From Gracilibacillus timonensis (GTDB lineage Bacteria; Bacillota; Bacilli; Bacillales; Amphibacillaceae), in the NCBI RefSeq assembly GCF_900086715.1, contig NZ_FLKH01000012.1, positions 248,001 through 312,000 on the forward strand: a DNA stretch of 64,000 nucleotides, read 5' to 3'. Each line of letters opens with the position of its first letter. The stretch's first letter is position 1. Below, piece by piece: positions 52,685-61,494 of this stretch. Below the pieces are notes generated by a model. It saw only the letters and a list, made by a program, of their open reading frames with translations. It did not search any database and was not told the origin of the DNA. The translations under genes and the position numbers were made by a program.

Positions 52685-53689
52685 TTATTCAGCAGATTCG
52701 TCGGTGTTTTCTTCCTCGTTGGTCTGATCATCAGCTGGTTCCTCTTCATTCGATTCATCAGCAGGTGCTTCTTGATCGGATTCTTCGCCGCCTTCAGCAG
52801 GTGCTTCTTCAACAGGCGCTTGTTCTTCTGGATCTGGGAACTCAAATAAATCCTCGAACTGATCAATTTTCACATCAATATTAGATTCTCGCATCATATC
52901 TTGAAGCTTTTGCTGGAAAGCAGCTTGATCTATCTTAGTAGAAGCAATTTCACGTCTTATTTGATCTCTGACATCCTCCAGTGGCTCCACATCTTCATTT
53001 TCAACGTGGTCTGTCACTTGAATGATATGGAAACCATTCGTTGTTTGGACTGGGTCACTAATCTCATCGATTTCTAGATTATAAGCGGCTTCTTCAAATT
53101 CTGGCACCATCTGTCCTAAACCAAATTCTCCAAGGTCGCCACCATTGCTTGCACTTCCAGGATCAGTAGAATATTCTTCGGCAAGTTCAGCAAAGTCGTC
53201 ACCATCATCTAATCGGTCTTTCACTTCTTGAGCCGTTTCTTGATCTGCTACCAGAATATGACGTGCATTTAAGTTAGTCTGCATCTTTTCATAACGGTCT
53301 TCAATTTCCTCATCCGTAACTTCGACATCTTCTGTCGCCGCCTTTTCTTGTACGAGGCTGGCACGTAAGTCTTCTTTAAGATCATCTTCATTTTCGTAGC
53401 CGTTTTGGGTTAAGAACATGTCCCATTGGTCACCGGCTTGCTCTTTGAAGTTTTCTAATTCTTGGTCTACTTCTTCATCGCTCACTTCATAATTACTTTC
53501 CAATATTGTGGTAAGCACTAGCTGTTGTAGTACTTGTTCGCCGCCATTATCTACAAGCTCTTGATAGAACTGTTCTTTGGTGACATCTCCTGAATCGGTC
53601 TCTACTACTGTTTCTGAATCATCAGAAGAACAGGCAGATAAGGTAATAACACTTGCGGCAAATGCTGCGGAAACTAATACTTTTTTCAT
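52685..53689 (-). CDS. prsA: Foldase lipoprotein PrsA (parvulin-type peptidyl-prolyl isomerase)
   Basis: A 334-residue lipoprotein that folds secreted proteins outside the membrane. The signal peptide ends in LSAC (lipid-modified Cys about residue 20). The parvulin domain is about 135-230: [39 protein letters not shown] in parts, and [10 protein letters not shown]. The last 60 residues are almost wholly Glu, Asp, Pro, Ala and Gln, an acidic tail absent from the B. subtilis protein and probably tied to salt adaptation. ATG 53689 starts a normal signal peptide and follows AGGGGTG; the longer frame to 53746 does not. Confidence 0.93.
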   Translation of the reverse strand: MKKVLVSAAFAASVITLSACSSDDSETVVETDSGDVTKEQFYQELVDNGGEQVLQQLVLTTILESNYEVSDEEVDQELENFKEQAGDQWDMFLTQNGYENEDDLKEDLRASLVQEKAATEDVEVTDEEIEDRYEKMQTNLNARHILVADQETAQEVKDRLDDGDDFAELAEEYSTDPGSASNGGDLGEFGLGQMVPEFEEAAYNLEIDEISDPVQTTNGFHIIQVTDHVENEDVEPLEDVRDQIRREIASTKIDQAAFQQKLQDMMRESNIDVKIDQFEDLFEFPDPEEQAPVEEAPAEGGEESDQEAPADESNEEEPADDQTNEEENTDESAE

Positions 53690-53925
53690 TTGTACATACA
53701 CCCCTAATTCATTTACTATATCTAATTTTTGATTTGATTCATGCAATAATATAACACAAATAGCGTTGAAATAAATATTAAATTGTAATATTACATTAAT
53801 TTTCCTTATTTATTCGTTGATGTAGTATGGGAAAAGCATGTAATAAAAAGGTTAGGCTGTCTATACTTTTCAGGTGTCGTGCACATTCCATCGAAGCCAT
53901 TTGCTGCCCTTTTTTAAACAGCTTA
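53690..53925. other. prsA upstream region with a 12-bp palindrome
   Basis: AT-rich DNA that should hold the prsA promoter. TGTAATATTACA (53784-53795) is a perfect palindrome 95 bases upstream of the ATG and may be an operator; no regulator can be named from it. No gene seen. Confidence 0.35.
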
Positions 53926-54105
53926 TTACACATAAATAACATCTACGTAAGAAGAAACAAGTAAAATGGTGATTAAAATATTAATAGTACGAAACACATT
54001 GGATTGCTTCTCTTGTCCCATTTCAGTTTGTAGGCAAAATCTCATGGTGAGCGAATTAAAAATAAATAGTATAAAAAAAGCAAAAAACACAAAAATGAAG
54101 AACAT
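53926..54105 (-). CDS. Small two-helix membrane protein, unknown function
   Basis: A 59-residue frame on the minus strand, with ATG at 54105. AAGGGGG lies about eight bases upstream, preceded by AAGGAAAGGAG. Residues 2-16 are almost purely Phe/Ile/Leu/Val (FFIFVFFAFFILFIF) and residues 41-59 form a second hydrophobic stretch (NILITILLVSSYVDVIY); the 24-residue loop between them contains a Cys and several charged residues. The composition, ribosome site and clean hydrophobic pattern favour a real gene. I do not recognise a family. It lies between prsA and the DUF3267 gene, where B. subtilis has other small genes (yhaL, yhaI). Confidence 0.55.
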   Translation of the reverse strand: MFFIFVFFAFFILFIFNSLTMRFCLQTEMGQEKQSNVFRTINILITILLVSSYVDVIYV

Positions 54106-54329
54106 TCCGATATACCCCCTTAAGCTCCTTTCCTTACTTTAACAAAAAAATCATGATTTGAACAGTAGATACCTACTCATTTTCCCAACACCGACAGAAA
54201 ATTCACCATATGGAGTTGAATTAATCGCTTTAAAGAAGGCGCTTTCTCAACTTGTGACATATCATTAAAACGATAAGGCTTGCACTGCGGAATAGTATAG
54301 AGGAAATGCAGTTGCTAAATCTGACTGGT

Positions 54330-54366
54330 TATAAAAGCGCTCCAGTCAACTATTCTGGAGCGCTGT
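54330..54366 (-). terminator. Terminator of the DUF3267 gene
   Basis: On the minus strand AGCGCTCCAG pairs with CTGGAGCGCT around nine bases, followed by TTTATAA. Confidence 0.75.
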
Positions 54367-54387
54367 CCAAATCATCACGGTCTTTTT

Positions 54388-54927
54388 CTACTGATGAACT
54401 AAAATATTATACCCCTTATTATCATTAGATACCATACATTTTTTTGGAGCCTTTCGCAAGTAATGAATATAAATATAATCTGGCCAAGAAAGACTGATGG
54501 TAATGGCGCTAATTATTAAAAAGTATAGATAGTAGCTTGGCAGCAAATAGCTTGCCACTAGACAAGGTATGACAATTACGATAGTCGGTGTAATTAAAGC
54601 AAACAGCAAAAGACTTTTTCTAATCTTCGTATGATAACACATCTGGAAATTTGGAAAAAACCAATAACTCCTTTTCCATTGAAACTTCACTTGTCGATGT
54701 GCCAATTTTATTGGAAGTATCCGTAATACTTTGTGTAATAAAGGTAACAAGGCCAACACAATGATTAAAGGCAACCACCCGGTATCTTGGATAGCTACTT
54801 CTTGATGAATGGCATGGAAACCTAAATATAAAATAATAAAAGAAAAAAGACCCAAAAGAATAGATAATAAAATACTGCGATAAAGCCCTAATTGTTTCCC
54901 AACACTAATGGAATCCCAACAATTCAT
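54388..54927 (-). CDS. DUF3267-type membrane protein (YhaJ-like)
   Basis: A 179-residue protein with four predicted membrane helices (about 18-38, 50-68, 106-124, 130-148). NCWDSISVGKQLG at the start and the layout of helices around KLAHRQVKFQW and CYHTKIRKSLLLFALITP fit the DUF3267 group of putative membrane metalloprotease relatives; no HExxH motif is present, so catalysis is doubtful. Position near prsA and yhaH corresponds to yhaJ of B. subtilis. ATG 54927 follows GAGGAGGGG; the TTG at 54930 is closer to it and less likely. Confidence 0.7.
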   Translation of the reverse strand: MNCWDSISVGKQLGLYRSILLSILLGLFSFIILYLGFHAIHQEVAIQDTGWLPLIIVLALLPLLHKVLRILPIKLAHRQVKFQWKRSYWFFPNFQMCYHTKIRKSLLLFALITPTIVIVIPCLVASYLLPSYYLYFLIISAITISLSWPDYIYIHYLRKAPKKCMVSNDNKGYNILVHQ

Positions 54928-55069
54928 CAAGACCCCTCCTCACCAAGAAAATATATCGTTGTTTGTTTCTGCCAATATGACTATAGTACCTTTCCACACG
55001 AAAATCAATAGTTTTTCAAAAAAAATATAAGTAATCGCTTCCAATTTGAACTGCCTTTGTTTATAAAAT

Positions 55070-55273
55070 GAAAATGACGACCAAAATCCGAGGTAAGCGC
55101 GCCCAAATGTCCGTCATTCCGAAAATGACGGCCAAAATCCGAGGGAAACGCGCCCAAACGTCCGTCATTCCGAAAATGACGACCAAAATCCGAGGGAAAC
55201 GCGCCCAAATGTCCGTCATTCCGAAAATGACGGCCAAAATCCGAGGGAAATGCGCCCAAATGTCCGTCATTCC
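55070..55273. repeat. Tandem array of 51-bp units, family 1 (array 3)
   Basis: Four units start at 55070, 55121, 55172 and 55223, each exactly 51 bp, nearly identical to each other. Each carries GAAAATGACGRCCAAAATCC, then GAGGGAAACGCGCCCAAATG and TCCGTCATTCC. The conserved half (CGTCATTCCGAAAATGACG, with its dyad) is the same as in array 1 at 2371, 53 kb away and in the same orientation; the other half differs (CGCGCCCAAATG here, AAGCGCTGAAATG there). The array lies just beyond the yhaH terminator. Confidence 0.9.
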
Positions 55274-55277
55274 GTGT

Positions 55278-55314
55278 TATTAAAAATAGAGCCAGCAGTC
55301 GCTGGCTCTATTTA
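55278..55314 (-). terminator. Terminator of yhaH
   Basis: AAATAGAGCCAGC pairs with GCTGGCTCTATTT (55301-55313) around AGTC; on the minus strand TTTTTAATAAC follows. The stem includes the yhaH stop codon. Confidence 0.85.
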
Positions 55315-55671
55315 AGATTCTTTTGTCTTATCTTCTAATTCTTTGAGACTTTTTTCAATTTGTGTCAGATATTTTTGGATGTTTTTTTGATGGGGCTCCA
55401 CAGTTTTTTTCCATGTTTCAATCGATTCTTTGATGTCGGCCGCTAGATCCTTAATGAGGGCAGCCCCTTCTTTGGAGGTCTTGGAGATCTGCTCTCTTAA
55501 GTCTACTCCTTCTGTTTTTAAATGATTGATATAGCGCTTGGCTTCTTCACCTTTTACCTTTACATCCGTTCTTAATTCTTTACCTGCTTTTGGTGTGCTT
55601 AATAGCGTAGCTGCTGCACCTACTACACTTCCAGCTAAAATACCGACGACTAACGATTTCGCATTCATCAT
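55312..55671 (-). CDS. yhaH: YtxH-domain general-stress-type protein (YhaH)
   Basis: A 119-residue protein. One N-terminal helix (LVVGILAGSVVGAAATLLSTPKAGKELR, in two parts) is the YtxH domain with its Gly-rich small-xxx-small pattern, then an amphipathic coiled-coil tail (about 40-119). Homologues are YtxH and YhaH; roles in general stress are suggested but unknown in detail. GGAGAG lies upstream; ATG 55671 or 55668 may be used. It sits next to hit, as in B. subtilis. Confidence 0.85.
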   Translation of the reverse strand: MMNAKSLVVGILAGSVVGAAATLLSTPKAGKELRTDVKVKGEEAKRYINHLKTEGVDLREQISKTSKEGAALIKDLAADIKESIETWKKTVEPHQKNIQKYLTQIEKSLKELEDKTKES

Positions 55672-55738
55672 TACGAACTCTCCTTTCTAAGTATAACATT
55701 CTCTTTTTTTGACGATATCAAACCATTATTTTTGAATT

Positions 55739-56158
55739 TTACAGATTTGTTGTAATGGCAGAAGCTAATTCTTCTAAATCAAATTGCTCTTCGTGTGTTA
55801 CCCATTTGGGTTGATAACCATCATTGGCATCGTATCGCGGGATCAAATGAATATGCAGGTGAAAGACCGATTGTCCGGCATATTCCCCATTATTATTAAG
55901 GATATTAATCCCGGCTGGTTGGAATGCTTGCTTTAACGCATTGGCAATCTTCGGCACTCGTGAAAATAACGCTGCTGCAGTGGCTTCATCTGTTTGATAA
56001 ATGTTTTCGATATGTGTCTTAGGTATAACAAGTGTATGTCCTTTGGTCACTTGACTAATATCAAGAAAGGCATAGACATCATCATCCTCATACACTTTGG
56101 CGGACGGGATTTCTCCAGCTATGATTTTGCAAAAAATACAGTCAGCATGTGCTGTCAT
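55739..56158 (-). CDS. hit: HIT-family nucleotide-binding hydrolase
   Basis: A 139-residue histidine triad protein that hydrolyses nucleoside phosphoramidates or dinucleoside polyphosphates. The triad is in SVFHLHIHLIPR (about 97-108). CIFCKIIAGEIPSAKVYEDD at the start has the Cys pair that, with the His residues, forms a structural zinc site in the Hint branch. It is divergent from ecsAB, with the same neighbour as in B. subtilis (hit-ecsA). Confidence 0.93.
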   Translation of the reverse strand: MTAHADCIFCKIIAGEIPSAKVYEDDDVYAFLDISQVTKGHTLVIPKTHIENIYQTDEATAAALFSRVPKIANALKQAFQPAGINILNNNGEYAGQSVFHLHIHLIPRYDANDGYQPKWVTHEEQFDLEELASAITTNL

Positions 56159-56408
56159 TATGATCGCTCCTTTTGTTCGTATATTGTGGATTGGGAAGGA
56201 TTGGCTAGCAACCGTTAAGAAACAGCTCCTTTTTGTTTGTTTTCCTATTCCATTCTATTATACATGATTTGAACGCTGAATAAAAAGTAAACCACTAAAA
56301 CTTTTCCATTCCTATAGTGATTCATGTCTATCCACACTATTATTTGGTATAATGAGTGAAAATGAACCATATAGAATAAAAAGAGCACAAATGAAAGGGA
56401 TGTAAGCG

Positions 56409-57155
56409 ATGGAACCTTTATTACATATTAAAGACTTGAAGGGTGGTTATACCCATCGAGATGTGTTACATGGTATTTCCTTTGATGTACACCCAAATGA
56501 GGTGGTCGGCATGATTGGACTAAATGGGGCAGGGAAAAGTACCACGATTAAGCATATTATTGGTCTGATGCAAGCGAAAGAGGGGACGGTATCGATAAAA
56601 GGGAAAACCTATCAGGAAACACCGGATAGTTACCGTCAGCACTTTTCCTATATTCCGGAAATGCCCGTGCTATATGATGAGTTGACCTTAGAAGAACATC
56701 TAAGGCTGACGGCGATGGCCTATAACTTGTCGGAAGAGGTGTATCAAGAGCGTGTAACCCCTTTATTAAAAGAATTTCGTTTGGAGAAGAAAATGAAATG
56801 GTTTCCGATTCATTTTTCGAAGGGGATGCGACAAAAGGTGATGATTATGTGTGCCTTTTTAGTAGAACCAGCCTTGTATATTGTGGACGAGCCATTTGTT
56901 GGATTAGATCCGATCGGGATTCAGTCGTATCTGCAATTAATGAATCAAATGAAAGAGCAGGGGGCAGGGGTGTTAATGTCGACCCACATCCTGGCAACGG
57001 CTGAGCGTTATTGTGATCGGTTTGTGATTATCCATGATGGATTGATCCGTGCTTATGGTTCGTTAGATGAGTTGCGAGAAACGTTTGACCGCCCGCAGGC
57101 AACCTTGGATGATCTCTATATCCAACTGACGAAAGAGGCGGATTCCTATGCTTAA
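56409..57155 (+). CDS. ecsA: ABC transporter ATPase EcsA
   Basis: A 248-residue ATPase. Walker A GLNGAGKSTT (about 38-47), signature HFSKGMRQKVMI, Walker B LYIVDEPFVGLDP and switch His in STHILATAERY. In B. subtilis the EcsAB exporter is required for secretion, competence and normal regulated intramembrane proteolysis. It overlaps ecsB by eight bases. Upstream (56220-56408) is a promoter region with no other feature. Confidence 0.92.
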   Translation: MEPLLHIKDLKGGYTHRDVLHGISFDVHPNEVVGMIGLNGAGKSTTIKHIIGLMQAKEGTVSIKGKTYQETPDSYRQHFSYIPEMPVLYDELTLEEHLRLTAMAYNLSEEVYQERVTPLLKEFRLEKKMKWFPIHFSKGMRQKVMIMCAFLVEPALYIVDEPFVGLDPIGIQSYLQLMNQMKEQGAGVLMSTHILATAERYCDRFVIIHDGLIRAYGSLDELRETFDRPQATLDDLYIQLTKEADSYA

Positions 57156-58356
57156 TACCCGTCAGATGTTTGCGGAGCGGCTCTCTGCTCATTCTAAGGA
57201 ATTAAGTAGATATTTACGCTATATCGTTACCGGGCATATCGTGATTGCTATGGTATTTATTGTGGGGGCAATGTCGGTATATTATCAGCAATTTTTAGAG
57301 GATATACCTGACTATTTTCCTTCTGGATGGGTGATTGCAGTTGTACTAGGACTGTCTGTGATGTACAGCCCGATTCAATTATTATTAAAAAGGGCAGATA
57401 TCGTGTTTTTGATTCCGGCCGAACACCGTCTGCATGGTTATTTTCGCCGGGCGTTGGTATATAGTTTTTTTTCTCAGCTTTATTGGTTTGTAGCAGCGAT
57501 TATTGCTGTGGCCCCTTTATATATTGAGGTCTTCCCAGATAGTTCATTTTTGTGGTTGTTTATCGTGCTCTTGATTGTGAAGGCATGGAGTCTGATGGCC
57601 AATTGGTGGATGCTGCGGGTGCGAGATCGTCAGCTGCGAAGGATAGATAAACTGGTTCGCGCCGCCTTGATTATTACGCTAGTCTATTTTTATGTGGTAC
57701 AGGAGCCCCTTTTCTTATGTATAGTTACGGCGTTGCTAGCTCTTTTGTATGGTGCCAATTTTATGGTTGGCAGGAGAAATCCAGGCTTAAATTGGGATCT
57801 GTTGATTGAGAATGATTACCGTAGAATGCGCCGATTTTATCGGTTAGCCAATATGTTCACAGATGTACCACATATGGAAACAGAGATTAAGAAACGACAC
57901 TGGCTGGTCCGTTTATTAACGAGTCGTTTTCCATTCAAACAATCGGCCGCTTACCCTTATTTGTATCGGATTACAACCGTAAGAAGCGGGGAGTATCTGG
58001 GCATTTATCTACGTTTACTGGTTATTGGTGGTTTGCTGATTTATTTTGTACCTAATCAATGGCTCAAACTTATTTTTGCCTTGTTATTTGTTTATATGAT
58101 CTTTTTACAGATTGTTCCATTGTGGAAACACCATGTCACCATTGTCTGGTTGGATCTTTATCCGATTCCGTTTCAAGAAAGAAGGCAGGCATTTCTATCT
58201 TGGATGCAGCAAATGACAGCGTCAGCGGCAGTGGTTTTTATACTCTTGTTATTGGTAATGGGCCAATGGCTTGCTGCGCTACTCATGCTAGTGCTATCCC
58301 TGCTTTTTGTCTGGCAGCTGGTACCGGTGTACCTTCAGAAGAAAATAGAAACATGA
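57148..58356 (+). CDS. ecsB: ABC transporter permease EcsB
   Basis: A 402-residue membrane protein with about eight helices in two groups (about 25-210 and 290-400) around a cytoplasmic stretch (NDYRRMRRFYRLANMFTDVP). This conserved segment and SRFPFKQSAAYPYLYRITTVRS, in two parts, are EcsB signatures. It is coupled to ecsA by overlap. An ecsC homologue is not present; a bidirectional terminator follows immediately. Confidence 0.9.
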   Translation: MLNTRQMFAERLSAHSKELSRYLRYIVTGHIVIAMVFIVGAMSVYYQQFLEDIPDYFPSGWVIAVVLGLSVMYSPIQLLLKRADIVFLIPAEHRLHGYFRRALVYSFFSQLYWFVAAIIAVAPLYIEVFPDSSFLWLFIVLLIVKAWSLMANWWMLRVRDRQLRRIDKLVRAALIITLVYFYVVQEPLFLCIVTALLALLYGANFMVGRRNPGLNWDLLIENDYRRMRRFYRLANMFTDVPHMETEIKKRHWLVRLLTSRFPFKQSAAYPYLYRITTVRSGEYLGIYLRLLVIGGLLIYFVPNQWLKLIFALLFVYMIFLQIVPLWKHHVTIVWLDLYPIPFQERRQAFLSWMQQMTASAAVVFILLLLVMGQWLAALLMLVLSLLFVWQLVPVYLQKKIET

Positions 58357-58392
58357 CGAAAAGCTGTCCTTTCGGTTAGGACAGCTTTTTCA
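58357..58392. terminator. Bidirectional terminator between ecsB and the M20 amidohydrolase gene
   Basis: AAAAGCTGTCC (58359-58369) pairs with GGACAGCTTTT (58379-58389) around nine bases, with A and T runs on both sides. Confidence 0.85.
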
Positions 58393-58393
58393 A

Positions 58394-59557
58394 CTATTGC
58401 TCCTCCAAAGTAACCGCCACAAGCGTCTTGGCGGCAATCAGCATTGCCCGCTCATCAAAATCAAACATCGGATGATGATGCGGTACAAAACCATTGTTGA
58501 TTTGCGCCCCAGTAAAGAAGAAGGCGCCAGGTTTGTGTTGTAAATAATAGGAGAAATCTTCGCCGGTCATGCTTGGGCTAACCATTTCTACCTTTTCCAC
58601 ACTTTTGACATGTTGAGCGGCTGCGATGACCTTCTCCGCATTTGCTGCGTGATTCACAACGGGGGGATAACCATACAGATAGTCATAATCATACGCTATT
58701 TCATGCGCCGTACACACCCCTTGTGTGATTTTGCCAATTTCTTCGCGGATAAATTGCTGTATATCTGGATTAAAGGTGCGCACGGTACCTTCTATTGTTG
58801 CGGTGCTAGGAATCACGTTGTAGGCATTGCCTGCATGGAATTTCCCAATTGAAAGTACGGCCGTTTCCAGTGGATCAATCCGTCGGCTGACGATCTGTTG
58901 CAGCTGGGTGACCAAATCAGAAGCAGCTACAATCGGATCTTTCGTTTGGTGCGGAATGGCCCCATGGCCGCCTGTTCCCTTGATATCAATAATAAATCGA
59001 TCGGCTGCCGCCATAAAATTACCTCGAGCACTTTCCACCACGCCATAAGGGGTACTCGTCCATAAATGGGTGCCGTAGACGACATCGACATTATCCAACA
59101 GTCCTGATTCGATCATCGGTTTAGCACCACCTGGAGCAAGTTCTTCCGCATGCTGGTGAATAAAAACAACATTACCTTGCAGTTCATGCTGATGCTGTTT
59201 AAGAACCTTGGCTACCGCTAACAAAGTGGCAGTATGTCCATCATGTCCACAGGCGTGCATCACATTGGCATGCTTGGATTTATAGGCAACCTCTTTCTCA
59301 TCTTGAATCGGCAAAGCATCGAAATCCGCACGTAATGCCACGGTTTTGCCGGGTTTCTTTCCTGCTAATGTAGCAATTACCCCATTGCCGCCCACATTGG
59401 CTCGATAAGGAATATCTAATAGCTGGTACTGTTCCTGGATAAAAGCGGATGTCTTTGTTTCGTGAAAAGATAATTCGGGATATTGATGTAAAAAGCGCCT
59501 TGTTTTGACCATCTCATCAAATAAAGCATCTAGTTCGGCAAAAAGTATATCTCTCAT
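58394..59557 (-). CDS. yhaA: M20 family amidohydrolase (YhaA)
   Basis: A 387-residue metal-dependent amidohydrolase of the M20D group, likely hydrolysing an N-acyl amino acid or related amide in the cytoplasm. Conserved: ALRADFDALPI, MHACGHDGHTATLL (metal-binding), FIHQHAEELAPGGAKPMIE, GTGGHGAIPHQTKDPI in the dimerisation domain, and MTGEDFSYYLQ with PGAFFFTG near the end. It corresponds to yhaA beside ecs in B. subtilis. The start has GAGGTGATG upstream. Substrate unknown. Confidence 0.9.
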   Translation of the reverse strand: MRDILFAELDALFDEMVKTRRFLHQYPELSFHETKTSAFIQEQYQLLDIPYRANVGGNGVIATLAGKKPGKTVALRADFDALPIQDEKEVAYKSKHANVMHACGHDGHTATLLAVAKVLKQHQHELQGNVVFIHQHAEELAPGGAKPMIESGLLDNVDVVYGTHLWTSTPYGVVESARGNFMAAADRFIIDIKGTGGHGAIPHQTKDPIVAASDLVTQLQQIVSRRIDPLETAVLSIGKFHAGNAYNVIPSTATIEGTVRTFNPDIQQFIREEIGKITQGVCTAHEIAYDYDYLYGYPPVVNHAANAEKVIAAAQHVKSVEKVEMVSPSMTGEDFSYYLQHKPGAFFFTGAQINNGFVPHHHPMFDFDERAMLIAAKTLVAVTLEEQ

Positions 59558-59876
59558 TTCATCACCTCATAGTGGGTAGTTTCGTTTATCATTTCGTAAC
59601 CTGTCTGTTAGCTGGAAATCTTCTTTTAGTATAACATATTTGCTGTTAGGGGGGATGTCTGTATAGGGATAAAAAATAGTTGGCTAGAAGTAGAGTAACT
59701 GTTAACAACAATTATGGAGGGCGAACAATCACTGTTTAACCCGTTTATGAAAGAATGAATCTACTAACTATCTTTACTTTACATGATAAAGGAATTCCCA
59801 TATGATTAGAATTGAAAAAAGTGCGTTCTGATTGTGTTTCCTATCAAGGAATGTATAATGATGAGGAAAGGGGAAT
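59558..59876. promoter_or_regulatory. bdbC promoter region
   Basis: TTGTGT (59832-59837) and TATAAT (59854-59859), 16 bases apart, form a good sigma-A promoter for bdbC. The rest of the 320-base gap is AT-rich. A 14-codon frame after GGAGGG at 59717 was seen but is too short to support. Confidence 0.55.
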
Positions 59877-60308
59877 ATGCAGAAGATGAACAAGCGACAG
59901 GAGACATTCCTTTTTGTCATATGGGCACAAAGTGTCGTGGCGACATTAGGAAGTCTATTTTATTCGGAGATCATGAAGTTTGTACCATGTGAACTATGCT
60001 GGTATCAACGAATTCTTATGTATCCACTCGTTATTATTTATGGTTATGCCTTATATAAAAAGGACATCCGCTATGCCTTTCCAGGGTTAATCTTAAGTAC
60101 AATTGGCGTGTTTGTGTCTACGTATCATTACCTTGTTCAAAAAGTACCCAGTATGCAAGAAGCAGGGGGGGCATGTGGTGTGATCCCATGCAATACGACT
60201 TATGTCAACTTTTTTGGATTTGCAACGATTCCATTCCAGGCAATGATCGCCTTCCTCGTTATTACGGTGATTCACATCATTGTCATTGTTCAGCAAAGGA
60301 GAGCTTAA
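59877..60308 (+). CDS. bdbC: Disulfide oxidoreductase BdbC (DsbB-like)
   Basis: A 143-residue quinone-linked thiol oxidase with four membrane helices. The first pair of redox Cys is in VPCELCWYQR (about 37-46); the second lies in GGACGVIPCNTTY (about 97-109). It reoxidises an extracytoplasmic thiol partner and passes electrons to menaquinone. The next gene, with a CxxC thioredoxin fold, is probably that partner. ATG 59877 lies close to AAAGGGG; ATG 59886 is an alternative. Confidence 0.9.
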   Translation: MQKMNKRQETFLFVIWAQSVVATLGSLFYSEIMKFVPCELCWYQRILMYPLVIIYGYALYKKDIRYAFPGLILSTIGVFVSTYHYLVQKVPSMQEAGGACGVIPCNTTYVNFFGFATIPFQAMIAFLVITVIHIIVIVQQRRA

Positions 60309-60309
60309 A

Positions 60310-60789
60310 GTGAAGAAAATGATTGTGTTTGTATTAATACTGGTGGTTATTTTTGCCGCTTTAATATTTGTGGTTAACTATCAGCAATCGCAACAGCTTG
60401 ATGGGGTGGACAACCCTTATAATAAAACGGATTTGCAGCAAGAAACGATTGATCAGTTAGACGATGAAAATTATCAAAATCAAATCCTGCCAGAAGAATT
60501 GTCTAATCGTTTAGAAAGCGGAGAAGATGTGACTGTCTATTTTTACAGCCCTACTTGTATCCACTGTCAACGTGTTACGCCAATCGTGGCACCAATGGCA
60601 GAAGATATGGGGGTTGATTTAGTGAAAATTAATTTATTGGAATTCCAGGCCGCTTGGGATCAATTCCAAATTCAATCAACACCTACCATGATCCATTACA
60701 GCGGCGGGGAAGAATCGGCACGCCTTGTAGGAGAGCAGTCAGAGGAAACATTTGAGTCATTTTTTGAACAAGAAGTACTTGGTGAGTAA
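60310..60789 (+). CDS. Membrane-anchored thioredoxin-like protein (BdbA/BdbD-type partner)
   Basis: A 159-residue protein with an N-terminal anchor (about 4-24) and an extracytoplasmic thioredoxin fold. The active site is PTCIHCQRV (CIHC), with cis-Pro in STPTMIHY. Together with BdbC it should form disulfides in exported proteins. The start is GTG 60310, following AAAGGAGAG inside the end of bdbC; the frame extends to 60280 in bdbC, which I reject. Which Bdb protein it is (A or D type) is not certain; the length fits BdbA better. Confidence 0.85.
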   Translation: MKKMIVFVLILVVIFAALIFVVNYQQSQQLDGVDNPYNKTDLQQETIDQLDDENYQNQILPEELSNRLESGEDVTVYFYSPTCIHCQRVTPIVAPMAEDMGVDLVKINLLEFQAAWDQFQIQSTPTMIHYSGGEESARLVGEQSEETFESFFEQEVLGE

Positions 60790-60790
60790 A

Positions 60791-60839
60791 GAGGAGAAGA
60801 CTAATTATGCGAATGGCATAACTAGTCTTCTTCTTTTTC
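60791..60839. terminator. Bidirectional terminator between the bdb operon and hmoB
   Basis: AGAAGACTA (60795-60803) pairs with TAGTCTTCT (60823-60831) with an inner ATGC/GCAT, then T5; A residues on the other side suit the minus strand. Confidence 0.8.
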
Positions 60840-61295
60840 ACCTACATGGAAGGTTTCACTGTAGGCAGCCCCTTTGATGTAATCACTGTTTGTTTCATGA
60901 GGTAATGTGGTACCAGATTTCCACAATTGATAATCGACAGCCTCTTGCCATTCCAGCAATAAGATATAGGTATTGCCGTGCTGCGGGCGTAACAAGCGAG
61001 CGGCGATCGTACGGTTTGCTTGCTGGACGATTTTTTTATACTCCATTTCAAAAATGGGACGGCCTTCTTCTGTTGTTGGAATAAAGATAAGAACTGCATA
61101 TCCGGATTCAGTTAGGTTGCCGTTGGTTGCGATAACGTGATAATCACGGCTTGTGCTAAAGGCTGATGGCTGGTCATCCTCATAGTAAGCTACCGTTTTG
61201 ACCTCATTATGCATGATGAGAAAAGGGGTGATCGCCTGTTTTTCTTTTATTTTCTCCAAGTATTCCAAGGTTCCGTTCGTCATATAACCATTCAT
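60822..61295 (-). CDS. hmoB: Heme-degrading monooxygenase HmoB-like (antibiotic biosynthesis monooxygenase fold)
   Basis: A 157-residue protein in which a ferredoxin-like monooxygenase domain (about 65-135) follows an N-terminal extension. IFIPTTEEGRPIFEMEYKKI, RLLRPQHGNTYILLLEWQEAVDYQLWKSGT and SETFHVGE, in parts, are typical of the HmoB/YhgC family that opens heme to release iron. In B. subtilis hmoB (yhgC) lies next to pbpF, as here. It is convergent with the bdb operon. No Fur box was convincing upstream. Confidence 0.82.
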   Translation of the reverse strand: MNGYMTNGTLEYLEKIKEKQAITPFLIMHNEVKTVAYYEDDQPSAFSTSRDYHVIATNGNLTESGYAVLIFIPTTEEGRPIFEMEYKKIVQQANRTIAARLLRPQHGNTYILLLEWQEAVDYQLWKSGTTLPHETNSDYIKGAAYSETFHVGEKEED

Positions 61296-61494
61296 GTCTT
61301 TTCACTCCTCTTATCATTATGTTACCTATCATAACTTGATCTATATTATTCGTCCATTCCAAGCGTTCTATGATAAAATAATGTTGTTGTCTTTTTTTAG
61401 GCAAGGTGAATGATAGGTAGCCTGTTATAGTATTTAGGGCTGTGTTGCATTTGAAATTGGACAGAAGTTATGAGATAACGTCAAAATAGCAAAA

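Noticed and set aside
59717-59759. 14-codon frame with a GGAGGG-like start
   Set aside because: Too short, no homologue known, and the G-rich stretch overlaps the start codon itself.
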